DNA from: Cristatella mucedo
Lineage: Eukaryota; Bryozoa; Phylactolaemata; Cristatellidae
DNA: 64,000 bases
Direction of reading: 5' to 3'
NCBI GenBank assembly: GCA_009760855.2
Contig: WPIO01000001.1
Coordinates: 6,937,001 to 7,001,000, forward strand
The notes below the pieces were generated by a model that ran no database searches, was not told the origin of the DNA, and saw only the letters and a program-made list of their open reading frames with translations. Both the position numbers and the translations under genes were made by a program. Positions 21,455 through 33,232 of the stretch are shown here, piece after piece. Every line of letters begins with the position of its first letter. Within the stretch, counting starts at the first letter, position 1.

Positions 21455-24400
21455 TAATAATAGTACTGCACTTGATAAAGTGTCCTCAGAGAACTCAATC
21501 TCTTTCTAAGCGCTTTACATTTGCTGCAAATGGAAACGCGATTGAACGGTGATTAATATCATGCTTGATTAACAACATGAATAATATGGTTAGGGGTGAT
21601 ATGCACACGGTCAGAATGCAAGTTTGGTTAGTGGCAGCACGAACAGTGTCAGCACGCATAAGCACATGAAGGACGAATCCCGGGGACCCACTAAAAGCTG
21701 TGCTAAATAGGTGTGTTTTAAGTTCTTTTAAAACGTGGTCAAATCAGGTCATGTTCTGACGCAGGTCGGGAGGGAGTTCCAGGCTTTGGGAGCATACAAA
21801 CTAAATGCACGGTCTCCAAAGAATTTGAGGTTTGTACGAGGTATTTCTAGGCTGTTGGATTCCGAAAGCGGGTGGTACGATGCTTGGCCTGGTGGGAAGT
21901 AGATCTGAGAAATAGGCTGGAGTCACAGAATGAAGTGACCTAAAAGTGAGCGACGAAACCTTGAAGTCAATCCGTTGCTTGACTGGTAGCCAGTGCAGGT
22001 CGGTGAGAAGTGATGTGATGTGGCAACATCGATGCTCAAGACGCTCAAGAAAAGCCTAGCTGCAGAGTTTTACACCGGCTGGACGCGCCTGATTGCACAT
22101 GCAGGTAGGCCAGCAAGCAGTGAGTTACAGAAGTCAAAACGGAATGTCACAAATGCATAGACCAACTTAGACGTGGTATCCTTATCTAAACAAGCCCGAA
22201 TTTTAGCAATGTTATGTATCTGAAATTAGGAAGACTTTATTGTGGAGCTGATGTGGTCGTCTAGCGAGAGGTCACTTTGGAACCAAACACCTAGATTTCG
22301 AGCTGATTCAAAAGAAGATATGCTGGAAGAGCCAATTGTGAGCGTTAGCCTTTCCAATTTCTGATTCACATTGGGTTTGCCTATAACTAATAAGTTAGTT
22401 TTATCATCGTTTAGTTTAAGAAAATTTGCTGCCATCCATGTGTGGATGTCATCAATACATGCAGCAAGGGAGTTGAGAGAATTCGAGGTGCTCGAAGGCT
22501 TGGAAGGATCAAATCAAAGGCACAACTAAGTGTCATTCGCATTGTAGTTCGATTGCATGTGGGCTGGTACCACTCCTTTCCTCAGCAGCTGGTGGGAGCA
22601 TCCCCGAGAGGAGCCTGTGCACAGCTGTGGTCAGCTTCTAATGAGGCGTTGACACAGGCCGATAACAGGCTGGTGAACAGAGGGCGGATTCACCATCGGG
22701 GTCGGCCAAGGTCGACGAAGCGAGTCGAGCGAGAGCAGGGACCGAGGGGAGCCGCTCTGGGGCTCCGTGCGTTGGTAACAAACTGTCGGTGTCGGGCTCT
22801 CTGCTGTGCGAACGAACGACACGCATAGAAGTGAAAGCCTAGATTGTGCTTGACAATCACTTCAGCAAGAGGGGGAGTATAAACCGTGAATAGAGCCGGA
22901 CCTGGCACGCAGCCCTGAGATATTCCATATTTCAGAGGTGCCTCGGATGATCTTTTCCATTCACGTCAATACTCTGGAGTCTGCCACTGAGATAGGACCT
23001 GACCCTCTGCAGAGCAGTGCCAGTGATGCCCAGGCGAGATGAGAGGCGCTCTAAAAGAACTTGGTGATCGATAGTATCAAAAGCTGCCGAAAAATCGAGC
23101 AAAACAAGCAGAGACACTCTACCCATGTCTGCATTCCTAAGTAGGTCATTGTATACCCTAAACTATGCTGACTTTATTGAGGGATTAGCTCTAAAGCCAG
23201 GGTGGAACTTACTAGCAAGGTGTGAGGTTTCGATATATGAGTTCAGCAGGTCCGTTGGACCCGTTCCAGTGTCTTTGATGGGAATGGTAAGAGGGAGACT
23301 GGGCGGTAGTTGCTTAAGTTCTCTTGGTCTAGTGTCGCTTTCTTGAGAAGTGGCCTGACTACAGCTTTTTTGAAAGGTGCTGGGACATGACCTGAGGCTA
23401 ATGACATATTAATGATGTTAGTTATGCATGGCAGCAGCAGATCAATGCAACGTAGGAGCAAGACACTGGGATAAGGATCCAAAGTACTTGTTGTCTTCTT
23501 TGATTGGGATATGAACTTCAGGACGGGATCACTAGTGACCTGTTTAAATCTAGACATTGATATGCAGCCAGGAATCGGGGGAAAGCATTCTAGGGGGGAT
23601 GCTGTCATCGCAGGGATGGACTCCCTGATCTTGTCTATTTTCTGGACAAAGAATCGAGAGAAGCGATCGGCTTGATCATCACAAGGATCACCAGGTAACG
23701 AGCCAATCTGAGAGCGGTTGAGGAGATGGTTGATCGTCGACATCAGCATTTTTGGATTGTGCATCTGTGAGTCAACAATGTTTTTATAGAAGCTGGATTT
23801 GGCCTTTGCTAGGATCGATTGGTACGACTTACAATAGTCATCGTATGGCTGTCGATGGACAGTCAGTCCAGATCTATTGTATGCTTTTTCAAGCTTGCGC
23901 TTAGTAGACCTAGCTGGTCTAATGTATGTGGTAAACCGTAGGTTGTCTGGGCGAGGATGCACAGTGCGCTTAGTCAGAGATGCAAACTCGTCGAACGCGT
24001 CAGCTAGTGTCGTGCTGTAGCTATCTACCAGTGGCGACAGATCGGAGGGGGGACTGAGCAGCAGAGGCAAAGCAGATATTCTCGCAAGGACAGCATCGAT
24101 GTCAAGGGTCTTGAGTTTTCGCGACTCACGTGTAATTTTAGAGTAGGAGGCGGGAACGCACTCGATTGAATGAGATCTGCATGCGGTCAGATAAGCAGGA
24201 TTTGTTAATAATTGGCGATGAAAAAGTGTAGTTGCATGAGAAAATGTGTGACCCTTGATGTGAGTAGGGCCATGCACATGAGCCACAAGAGTCAGTCAAT
24301 GCACGAAATTCAGAGCTGAAGGCGTCAGATAAGTTATCAAAGTGAACGTTAAAATCACCCATAACGAGGAAGGATCGATTTCCTGCACACAGAATCGAAA

Positions 24401-24840
24401 TGAGATCGGAGAAATCTGTGTTAAAGGAGGATTTGGTATCTGGTGGGCGATAGACTACTGCCACAATCGATAGCTTGTTTTTGGGTGAGACCAAGACAAT
24501 CGATTCAAAAGACTGCTTCGAGGGTACTTCAAATGGCTTGAAGTTGAATTTCGAGCGCACGATAACAGCAACTCCACCTCCAGTTTTGATTGATCTAGGG
24601 GTGTGGAAGAATGAGAAACCAGTTGGGGTAGCATCTTTAATTGTCCGGCAGTTTATCGATTTTAGCCAAGCTTCAGTTAGGGCGAGCAGGTTGAAACCAT
24701 TTTCAGAAGGAAGGTCACTTGTTACCAGAAGTTTATTGCACAGTGAGCGAGGATTCCAAAGGCAAGCGTTAAGTCTGGCCGGTGGAGGTATAACAGGCCT
24801 GATGACCACTAACTTGGAGAGAGATGTATAGTGACGCATG
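21455..24840 (-). mobile_element. Near full-length, inactive L2/CR1-like LINE
   Basis: A non-LTR retrotransposon read on the minus strand. The apurinic-type endonuclease lies at 24839-24240 (WNPRSLCNK, LTEAWL, VVYRPP, GDFNVHFD, then PTHIKGHT in another frame). The reverse transcriptase follows: NYRPVSLLPFPSKTLE near 23320, DFSAAFDTIDHQVLLERL near 23080, GISQGCVPGPALF near 22910, HFYA at 22822, NFLKLNDDKTNLLVIG near 22400, and NLGVWFQSDLSLDDHI near 22290. The 3' UTR ends in the GCGC hairpin and ATT repeats at 21455-21475. Frameshifts and stops break the frame several times, and a 284-base insert splits the catalytic Tyr-Ala-Asp-Asp box. It cannot move itself. Confidence 0.85.
22543..22826. mobile_element. 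284-base insertion in the LINE active site, with 5-base duplication
   Basis: On the minus strand the reverse transcriptase reads HFYA up to 22822 and resumes as NDT at 22537. The interval begins and ends with ATGCG, which looks like a target duplication. The insert is more GC-rich than the LINE and encodes no recognisable protein. Its ends (GTGTCGTTCG and GTGTCATTCG in opposite orientation) are weak inverted repeats. Element class unknown. Confidence 0.55.
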
Positions 24841-24994
24841 TGGGGGAGCGTGCTGAGTGGTTCGAGACAATGCTAGGAATACCGAACGAGCGGGTACTCA
24901 GCTCGCAGTTCCTGGCCAATGAGCGGCGTCTGAGCTGGCGGTTCCAGCCACCGCGGTGGCTCCGGAGTGCTTTTCTTTTGTTAATGCATAGTGC

Positions 24995-25070
24995 CAATGA
25001 GGCACGACCTCACGACCTCGGTCGTCAAAGGAGAGTACCCTAACCCATTGGCCAAACTAGGGCGGCACTT
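24995..25070 (-). mobile_element. tRNA-like SINE remnant
   Basis: In reverse this reads a promoter-like GTTTGGCCAATGGGTTAGG and GGTCGTGAGGTCGTGCC, similar to the heads of the other SINEs. It has no clear tail. Confidence 0.3.
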
Positions 25071-26455
25071 GCTGATCCAACACTTTCCCAAAATTTTACG
25101 TGTCAGTGCGTGGCCACTATACTTGATTCTATTTAAACGGTTTTCTGGCACTACCATATGCCGGCAGCAGTCATTCGCATTCGAACTCAATTGCCGCTAC
25201 TTACGGTCAAGCGGGCTCGGGCAGCAAACGACGACCTTAAAAAGCAAGCTTTGCAAAACTCTGTCTCTGGACTCAGCCAATGAAAGGCAAGACTCCGCAT
25301 TCGGCGCAGAAAATCGGCGCTCTTAGCCAAGCGGCAAAAGAGTGTCGACTTTCTGCGAGCGCGATTTCCGTCCGGCCCCTACCGATAGGTTGGTTGCCCC
25401 GTTTACTCAGCAACGCCGACTACAACTACTGCGAAACCGCCGTTATCTAAGCCGGTTCGGCGGGTGTCGCTCTGCCCTGCCGAGCGAGCGCGGCGACGAT
25501 GAGAAGAAGCGACTGCCAGCGTCTGCGACAGCTGTCGGATCGAGCCGTCTTAGTGACTCCCGTCGCCGCTAGTCCGACCGCTGAAGTCGAATCAACGAGG
25601 CGGCCGGCGTCTGCTCGCGGCGTCGGTCGCGTAAAGCGCGCGGGCGCCGAGCGGGCGACGGCGGCGGCTAGCAGCGGCGCCCACTCGCCGGCTCGTCGTC
25701 CACGGTGCCAGCGATACCCACTCCCACCCCGCTAGGCCGCCACCCCAAGCGAGAGAGCTCACGTCCCACTCCCCCACTAGCTCGGAGGACGTCGGGCTAA
25801 GCGCGCGCACGTTCAGCCCGCGGCCGCAGCACTCGCTCGCTCCTGTCGCGGAGTGAGCGCGAGTCGTCGCATCGACGCTGGCGACGTCGCATGCGCTCGA
25901 CCTGAGAGGCGACTCGAGTGCACGGCGCGGCGCTCGGCTGCCGACGACGCCCGGCGCGCTCTCTTGCCAGTCGGGGCGGCGAGGCGAGAGGCCGCCGGAT
26001 CGGGGCTCCGCCGGAGCGCCGCCCCAGAGCTCGGTCGATCGTAGCTGGCGCTGCGACCAAATACGCCGCCGCCGCCGCGCTTAATTGTAAGTTCATTTCT
26101 TCGCGGCGCACCGTCGCTGCATGGCTCATTAGCCGTTCGCCTTTGTGCCGCAACAGCCGGCGCGAAACTACGGCCGCCAAAAAAAACGGCTCGTAACAAA
26201 GAAGCCGCCGCGCGTACCTTTGTTGCAGGTGACATTTTCTGCGACGGGTCGAGCGCAGTGCTGGCGCTAGCCAATCGTGCCGCGTCGTGGGGGAGGTGTC
26301 GCCAGGTGGCGGCGAGCACGGAAAACCAGTGCGAGCGCGGCGTACTATGCTCGTTTCCTTTCATTTAGTAAAAAATCTCTACGAGACGCGAAGGGGCGTC
26401 TCTGCGCCTCGTCGGCCGGCCAGCAGGGCCTCGGCAGCGCGGCGCGCTCGCGCGT
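25071..26455. other. GC-rich flank downstream of the unknown minus-strand gene
   Basis: From about 25400 the sequence becomes very rich in CpG. Open frames on both strands are Arg/Ala-rich translations of high-GC DNA without domains. It may hold the 3' UTR of the neighbouring minus-strand gene or a CpG island. No polyadenylation signal was found. Confidence 0.35.
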
Positions 26456-27817
26456 CTAGCCGACAATGCTGGGAAATTCAAGTTGCTGCAGTTCGTATGG
26501 ATTTCGCCGCCTCTCGCCCTGGACGTTGGCCGGCGCGCGCCGGCCGACGACGAGCTGCGTCTCCGCCGCCGCCGCAGCCGCCGCCACCGGAAGCAGAAGA
26601 GGGGTCTCTCGCTGCCAGCGAGCGTCGTGCGGCTGCTTGTCCGCACGGTTGTGCTCGCGGCTGAGGCGAATAAAGAGCTCGCCCTGCGTCTGCGAGCCGT
26701 TGGACGGACGCAGCAGGCGCGCTTGCGCGCTGGCGTTGCTGATCCTCGGCGTCGGCCTGTCGTCGTGCTCCCTCCGCGCCAGCAGCGTGTAGTCTCTTTC
26801 GAGCGTCCTCTCGACCGTCGTCCTCTGGCCGCCGTCGCTTCTCAAGATGCGGAAGGCGCCCTTTGACTCGGCGGAGCTGGCGCTGTACGCGTAGCAGTCG
26901 TCCACGCTGGCGCGGTTGATCAGCATCGTCTGCGCCGGCGGCTCGGCGGCGGCGGCGCCCGGCGGCGGCCTCCGCTCGCGCTGCTCGCTGCCAGTGACCA
27001 GCTGCCGGTAGAAGTCCTCGAGCGCCCGAGCTGTCGCGCACGCGCCGCCGCCGCCGCCGCCGCCGAAGCCAGCCGCGCCGCCCGCCGTCGGACGACGGTG
27101 CTCGACGGAAGCGGAAGCGGCGATGGCTGCGGCGGGCAGCGCGAGCGCTGGCTTCGCTCGCTGGCCTTTCAGGTTGATGAGCGTCGCCGTTCGCGGCGGC
27201 GGCGGCTGCGGCGGCTGCTGCTGCGGCGGCGGCGGCTCCCGTGTGCGCACCGACTTCCTCGTCAGGCTCTGCTGCTGGTTGACCTCGGACTCGGCGCGCG
27301 TCTTCGCCTCGCGATCGTGTATGGTCGGCGAGAAGCCCTGCTTGGGCAGTGCCTTCAGCGGACCCTCGGGCGAGATGCACTCGGTGCGGCAGCTGACCAC
27401 GCTGCCTGGTCGCCGCCCGCCCGCCTCCCACTTGCTCTCGTCTATTTCGAGCAGGTATCGTACGGCGTCCAGCTCCTGCTGCCAGCTGTTGCCGCGGTAC
27501 GACGTCCAGCGCGGCGCGGCTACCGCCAGCCGCACGTCGCGCGGCGGCGCCGCCGCCGCCGCTGCGCGGCCGCCGCCACCGCGGTCCATCGAGTCGCGAG
27601 CGGCGCCGCCGCCGCCGCCGCGGCCGGCCGCCGGATCCGACGGGAACGAGTGGCGCCGGGCGGCGAGCCGCGATCGGTCGTAAAAGCTGGGCAGTGACGT
27701 CTCGCCGCACCACTGATGGCTGCGCTCGCCCATGAACGGCCTCACTGCCAGGATCGGCGGGCTGCTAGCCATCTTGGCGTGCCCCGCCACCACCGGCCAG
27801 CTCACCGTCTCGACCAT
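26456..27817 (-). CDS. Unrecognised Pro/Ala/Gly-rich protein of about 453 residues
   Basis: A single long minus-strand frame runs from an ATG at 27817 (MVETVSW) to a TAG at 26456; a second ATG at 27772 has a better context (AAGATGG). The frame stays open upstream to about 28000 without another ATG. Strong G/C at third codon positions and ordinary stretches (SWQQELDAVRYLLEID, SYRGNSW, ALEDFYRQLVTG, ESKGAFRILRSD) between Pro-, Gly- and Ala-runs argue that it is coding. It has no signal peptide, membrane segment, zinc finger or known domain. Charged and low-complexity content suggests a disordered nuclear or cytoplasmic protein. An unseen splice could add or remove parts. The family is not recognised. 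Confidence 0.5.
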   Translation of the reverse strand: MVETVSWPVVAGHAKMASSPPILAVRPFMGERSHQWCGETSLPSFYDRSRLAARRHSFPSDPAAGRGGGGGAARDSMDRGGGGRAAAAAAPPRDVRLAVAAPRWTSYRGNSWQQELDAVRYLLEIDESKWEAGGRRPGSVVSCRTECISPEGPLKALPKQGFSPTIHDREAKTRAESEVNQQQSLTRKSVRTREPPPPQQQPPQPPPPRTATLINLKGQRAKPALALPAAAIAASASVEHRRPTAGGAAGFGGGGGGGACATARALEDFYRQLVTGSEQRERRPPPGAAAAEPPAQTMLINRASVDDCYAYSASSAESKGAFRILRSDGGQRTTVERTLERDYTLLARREHDDRPTPRISNASAQARLLRPSNGSQTQGELFIRLSREHNRADKQPHDARWQRETPLLLPVAAAAAAAETQLVVGRRAPANVQGERRRNPYELQQLEFPSIVG

Positions 27818-28834
27818 TCGCAATGGCGTACGCGTGCGGAGTCCCGCGGCGCGTCGAAGGCTCCCGAGTCGCCTTCGCCTCTGGGAGAGGTTTCTTGAGA
27901 GACGCGACCGCACGGGCAGCGGGCGGAAGCTCTCGGTCTGACGACGGCAGCGGCAGCGACGACGTCGTGGCGCGAAGGACGGCGCCGGGTGAGCTCTCAC
28001 CTGAAGCGGCGCGAGTGCGCATCCGGCAGCGACTGGTTACGCACTCTGCAGCCGGGCTGTTAAGTCCGCAAGTCGTCGACGTCCTCCGTCGGCCGCCTGC
28101 CCAAACGGCGCGTGCTTAGGGGGGCCGTATGAAAGATCGGTACAACGCTTCGGCCGACTTCGAGAGCCGCCTGGAACTCCGCTCTCCCCCGCCGCCGCCG
28201 CGGCGGGGAGCTTCGCGCGACCGGCCGCCGGTTGAGGCAGACGCCGCCCAGCAGCGCCCACGCACGTCTGCCTCGCGCTGCTGCGCGGCTGTCGTTATGG
28301 GCGCGAGGCGCTCGAGGCCTGGGAAGTTCGTAGTTAGCGAGAGCGGTGCACGCTCACGCGCGCGCGCTCCGCAGTCGCGAGACGACGGAGCGCGCCAGGG
28401 CCAATGGCCGTCGACGTCAGTGAATGGGGCGCGCACAAAGAGCAGGTTGTTTCTTATTAGTGTTTACATTGTTGCTTTGAAAGGTCGTTCGTCAAAGCGC
28501 CCTGCGTTGGGCAGCCCGGCTAGAGTCGTTCGCCGAGCGGTCTACGAATAGCTCGCTTAATGACCCCGCTCTTGAGGATAGAGTGCGTCTGGACGCCGAA
28601 GACGAAAATCGAGAGGGAAGCAGAGGGTGGAAGATGGCGAGAGCGAGGAGAGATTCGCTCCGCAGGTCCTCTTGGACTATGGAACTCACCTCGTAGTTCT
28701 TACGCAACGGCATACATTCGCCTGCTGCCGACTATGGCACATCCTTTCCAGCAGTCCTAAAATGCCACTTTCACGCTACACACTACCTTGAGAGCCCTCT
28801 TTACTCAGCTGTGCTTCTCCCTTTCTCTTTGTTG
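27818..28834. promoter_or_regulatory. CpG-rich region upstream of the unknown gene
   Basis: High CpG density with CCGCCGCCG runs (28188-28203) directly upstream of the minus-strand start. This is typical of a broad promoter. GC content falls to background after about 28600. No TATA box was seen in a sensible position. Confidence 0.35.
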
Positions 28835-28977
28835 CGTGGTCTATTGGCTATCGAATGCTTACCGATAGCCGCTTGGACTGAGTTCGCAATGGAGAACTCT
28901 CTTGCGAAACACCGACTTAGTATTTGCGGTTTTGTGGACTTACAGACAGACAAAGGTACATTACATTACATTCTAGC
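28835..28977 (+). mobile_element. Family C repeat, copy 3
   Basis: TTGGCTATCGAATGCTTACC, GATAGCCGCTTGGACTGAG, GAACTCTCTTGCGAAACACC, TTTGTGGACTTACAGAC and a terminal ACATTACATTACATT. It is more diverged than the copy at 17938. Confidence 0.65.
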
Positions 28978-29363
28978 ACGGCTTAAAAAGACTGTGCGCG
29001 CCCGGCGCGAACTAGCCAGTAACGTCAAAATGACCTCGACCGTTTTCTGCGCGAGACTTTTTTTTTCTATCGCGTACAATTGCTGAGGGCCCGCTTTGTT
29101 GGCGCTGGACGCTGTAAGCACTTCTGCTTCGCGTGAACAAATTGCTGCGAAATAGGAAAAGGCGCGAATAATGTCAAAGGCATTGCGAAGTCTTTTCATG
29201 GCAGGCAGCCTCCGCGTGCGGCTTTTTCCGCCGGCCAGAAAACGCATCGCGAGCGCGCTCAAGAGACTGTTGTTTTCTTATGGTGAAGTACCGCCAAGCA
29301 GTACACATTTGTAAGTCATAACTCTTTCATTGGCTGAACAGAGAGCGCCAAGCAGTAGCTCCA

Positions 29364-29850
29364 GCCTATCTGTCAGATATACTACCCCATCAGGCCAAGC
29401 ATCGTACCACCCGCTTTTCAGAATCCAACAGTCTAGAAACACCTCGTACAAACCTTAAATCCTTTGGAGACCGTGCATTTAATTCAAATGCTCCCAAAGC
29501 CTGGAACTCCCTCCCGACCTGCGTCAGAACATCCCCTGACCTGACCACATTTAAAAGGAGCCTAAAAACACACCTATTTAGGACAGCATTTAGTGGGTCC
29601 CTGTGATTCGTCCTTGATGTGCTTATGCGTGCTGACACTGTGCATGCTGCCACTAACCACATTTGCATGCTGACCCTGTGCATGTCACCCCTAACCATAT
29701 TATTCATTTCGTTTGTTTTTCAAGCATGATTTTACTTACCATTCAATTGCATTTCACTTTACAGCAAATGTAAAGCGCCTAGAGAGAGAGATTAAGTTCT
29801 CTGAGGGCGCTTTATCAAGTGAATTATCATTATTATTATTATTAGCTAGG
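29364..29850 (+). mobile_element. 5'-truncated L2/CR1-like LINE nested in the Gypsy LTR
   Basis: Plus-strand remnants of the reverse-transcriptase C-terminus (HRTTRFQN-like, [28 protein letters not shown]) lead into the 3' UTR, the hairpin AAGCGCCTAGAGAGAG / TCTCTGAGGGCGCTTTATC and an ATT repeat ending at 29845. LTR sequence continues on both sides, so the LINE arrived after the LTR element. Confidence 0.8.
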
Positions 29851-29900
29851 GAGGGCGTGAGAACGTGAGAGCGAGCGAGGGAGAGAGCGAGGGAGAGAGC

Positions 29901-29957
<57 letters not shown>

Positions 29958-31124
29958 TGAGTCGTAGGACAGCTGGCCTGGTGTACCATGCCTAGGTAAG
30001 TTCGAGTGCTTCAGCGCCTCGGAGCGGGTTACTGCATATCGGCAGCAGTAATCAGGCCAACGGGTGCATCGCTGCATCCTGGTTGACCCGGTCGGGTGCG
30101 CCCGAAGGCTACGAGAGCAGCCGCACGTCGTGCGGCGGCGGCCTGCTCTGCAGCATTCCTCCCTGCAGCATTCCTCCCAGCCTGAGGCCACGCCGAAAGG
30201 CGGAAAGATTAGCTAGCTCATTTGTCCATTAGCGCTCGCTGTCTCCAGGCGCTGTGCGACCATTTGCGCGTTTTGGCATTGTTAGCCTGCTAGCGGTCCT
30301 TTGGGTCGCAGCTGAGTGGAGGCTGGCGCACCGTCAGGTCCGCCGCTCAGGGGGGGGGGACCTCGCCTCGTATCTGGGGCGCAACTGGTCCACGTGCAAC
30401 CTCCCAACCTGGCCGATTGAGTCGACGTGAACATAAGCGTGCCGCGCACACCTTAGTTACGACTACCTACGCCGATTTGGGATTCCGGGCGCCGAGCTGG
30501 TCGTAGGGACGAGTGTAACAGAGTTGACCCTTGGCATATTTTTATGTGGTCATCATCCGGACCTTGTCGGTCTTGGAAAAAGCCGGCAGCGCATGCACGA
30601 CTTCCTGCATTTGTCGTCGTGAGAATGCAAGAGGGCGTCCACTATCATCCTGATGTGGCACGCTTGCGTGCAGGCCTGCTGCAGGGTGTGGTCCGGGCGT
30701 GCGTGGTCCCAAATAGCATGGGCACCGCGGCTCTGAGTGTGTGCAGTCACGGTGCTTTGGAGCGATTCTACCGAGATTTCTAGCTCAATGATCGCGTCGC
30801 GGCCTAGCAAGTTTACGTTAGGCACCTGCATCACTACGAATTGCAGTGATTGCTCTCGTGGGGCTGCGACGCCTGATGAGGAAACATCTGCCGTAGCGGC
30901 GGCCTGTATAGTGCCTAGCACCGGCAGGGGGTGTTTGGTGGTGGATTCGTAGCGGCCGAGCGCTGGGTCGAACGCAGGGTTTCCCAGCTGCTCCCAGACG
31001 GCGCAGAAATGAAGCTTTCCACCGATCCGGCATCAATCTCAAAAGAGAATTTGAGGTCATCTAGTCGAATTGACTGCCCCAGTTTCGCCACGTTTTCAAT
31101 GCACCTTACTGAGGTGCCACGGCT

Positions 31125-31285
31125 CTTAAAGAGAGTAATGTAATGTATCTCCGTCTGTAACTCCACAAAGCCATAAAGACTATGTGGGTGTTACGCAGAA
31201 GAGTTTTGTATAGCTCACTCACAGCCTAAGCGTCATTCGGTACGCATTCGGTAGCCATCAGACTTCGTCTCATGCAACAAAGAGA
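31125..31285 (-). mobile_element. Family C repeat, copy 4
   Basis: A complete reverse copy starting TAATGTAATGTATCTCCGTC, then CTCCACAAAGCCATAAAGAC, GTGGGTGTTACGCAG, TTTGTATAGCTCACTC and GTACGCATTCGGTAGCC. It sits inside the internal region of the Gypsy relic. Confidence 0.7.
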
Positions 31286-31960
31286 AATTGAGAAGCATTG
31301 CAGAGAGTATTTATCGCCCGCGAGCTTGCCCTTCATGCGGTAGATATCCGCACATCATCCAAAATGGCAATGCAAATCTAGAATTTCACTTATCTTTTTC
31401 AAATGCATTAGCTAGTATAATATCTCCATTGCGTCACCACTGCTGAATAGGAGCTCATTTGTATCCCAAAGTGAGCGGCCATAGTTTGGTAAAAATGGTT
31501 TCTGGTGTTATGTTTACACGACGCGGATATCTCGGTTTTGGCTAATGAAGTTTGTGCGCAGTCATCCAGCGTGCGTCATCTTTGATTGACACGAAATCGC
31601 TCGTCGAGGCTTGATAGCCGCCGGTCTGCTGGTGACTTTGCAACTCGGTCAGCAGAATGAGGATCTGCTTCTCGTGCTGGTCACTCGTGATGTTCTCGTC
31701 TGTTCCTTCTGATGCTCTCTGCCCGTCGCTGAAGACGTTCTAACATTTTTATCTCTCGCGGCAATCTCAATTGAAGCAGAATTCCGTGAGATTCGATCTC
31801 GCCGTCGTCGCAAGAACTGTTTTGTAGTCGTAGAGTAAAATACCACTAAGCTGTGCACATTCGTAAGTAATACCTCCTTAATTAGCGGAGCGGAGAGCTC
31901 CTAGCAGTAGCTCCGGAAAGCATGAGAGTGTGAGTGAGAGGAAGCGAGAGAGAGAGATGA

Positions 31961-32037
<77 letters not shown>

Positions 32038-32170
32038 AAGAAAGTCGGAGGACGTCTGGCCTGATTGCCTGATTTACCATGCCTATGTAAATTCGGGTGC
32101 TTCAGTGCGTCGGGGCGGGGTTACTAGAGATCGGTAGAAGTAACCGGGCCAACGGGTTGGCTGCATCCTG

Positions 32171-33232
32171 GTTGACCTGTTTGTTTGGAAGCGTCATACG
32201 GATATAATGAAGGCGTAACGCGAGGCTCGATTGCAAAGAAGATAGTGGCGCAAAGTGAGATTCATTCAAGAGGAATCGAAAAACCTTTAAGTTGCGATGG
32301 CAGTTTAGTAAATATTCGTGGATGCGAGCGCGCGTCTCTGTTTGTGCATGTGTCTGTCTTGCATGTATATGCATGTACAGTGGTGAGGAAACGAAGTGGT
32401 ATACTTTGCAGCGTGACTGGTAATGTAGCGGGCGAAACAAACGAGTCGGAATTGCCGCAGTCCTGTCGATAAGGAATTTCCAAATATTTGCGCTAAAAAT
32501 AAGCTCTGAAACTTTCTTAACTGGCGTGACCTGTCGGTGCTAAGCGTAGTGACTAGCCTAGGGTTGCAAGCATTCAGAGGCGTCGCCCTTGGGTGCTGTG
32601 GCCAGACGTAGCAGGAGAATGCTGCCCCCTTCTTGAAGATCTTTATTTAACCCCATAACTCGCGACTCATACTGAGGGCTCCGAGTTAAATTACGCATAA
32701 GCGAGCTAGTGTCTTTCGTGCGTGTTTGCCTAGTTATCGTGCAGTCCGATAGCTTTGTGCGAACTTTCGGCCTTGCTTGGTTTAAGGTCACATAGTACGG
32801 AGCGCCTTTTGAATAATCCCACTTGCTCCAGGAGGATGGCAATTGGTCGGGTTGTGACAAAACGAACAATATATATTAAAACTTTAAGCCCCCTCCCCAT
32901 CCGATCCGAAGCGAGTCCGGTGGCTTCTCTCGGGTATCCGAACCCTATCGAGAGGAGTTGCTACAGCCGGATGGCCTCGCGAGTTCAGTCAGCGCTCCCT
33001 AGTCACACCGGTGGTCCGGCGAGCAGCGCCACTGAACAGTAATCTCAGTTTTCGAGTCTCAAGCAATGCACAGCTCTGCGCCGTAGCCGCTCACTTCCCT
33101 TCTCGACGTCCAAAAGTCGTCGACCCGCCGGTCGCCTACTTCCGGGCGTCCACTGGCGGCGAACTGCCGGAGCCACCGGAAGGCGCGAGCGTTTCGCACA
33201 GCGAAGCCATTACGCTGTCCCGCCAAAACGCG
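32171..33232. other. Upstream region of TONSL
   Basis: Contains no recognised repeat. The TONSL reading frame is open from 33011 but lacks an ATG before 33233, so 33011-33232 is probably 5' UTR. The promoter presumably lies within 32700-33200. No TATA box was identified with confidence. Confidence 0.4.

Larger units (their letters stand above)
29268..32170 (-). mobile_element. Gutted Ty3/Gypsy-like LTR retrotransposon
   Basis: Two direct repeats behave as LTRs: 29268 to about 30095 (interrupted by a LINE) and 31818 to about 32170. Both contain TGTT starts, ATACCACYAAGC/TACCGCCAAGC, AGCAGTAGCTCC, a GA microsatellite, ACCATGCCTAGGTAA-like and CTGCATCCTGGTTGACC. Between them the minus strand shows an aspartic-protease-like FEIDAGSVESFI and VPNVNLLGRDAI (31110-30790), then the integrase C-terminal end RLHVDQLRPRY (about 30400-30370). 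Reverse transcriptase, RNase H and most of integrase are missing. Next to the right LTR, 31780-31815 resembles a tRNA 3' half (GTGAGATTCGATCTCGC), fitting a primer-binding site of tRNA-Ser type; this is tentative. The element is non-functional and lies between the divergent unknown gene and TONSL. Confidence 0.65.

Noticed and set aside
25499-26364. Multiple Arg/Ala/Ser frames on both strands
   Set aside because: No domain, no conserved stretch, and equal quality on both strands; high GC alone explains them.
26478-27713. Overlapping Arg/Ala-rich frames in the GC-rich block
   Set aside because: Composition is that of CGG/GCG repeats read out of frame; the frame ending at 26456 has better codon bias and more ordinary sequence.
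29754-30191. 145-codon minus-strand frame
   Set aside because: It covers Gypsy LTR sequence, a GA microsatellite and the end of the nested LINE; not a gene.
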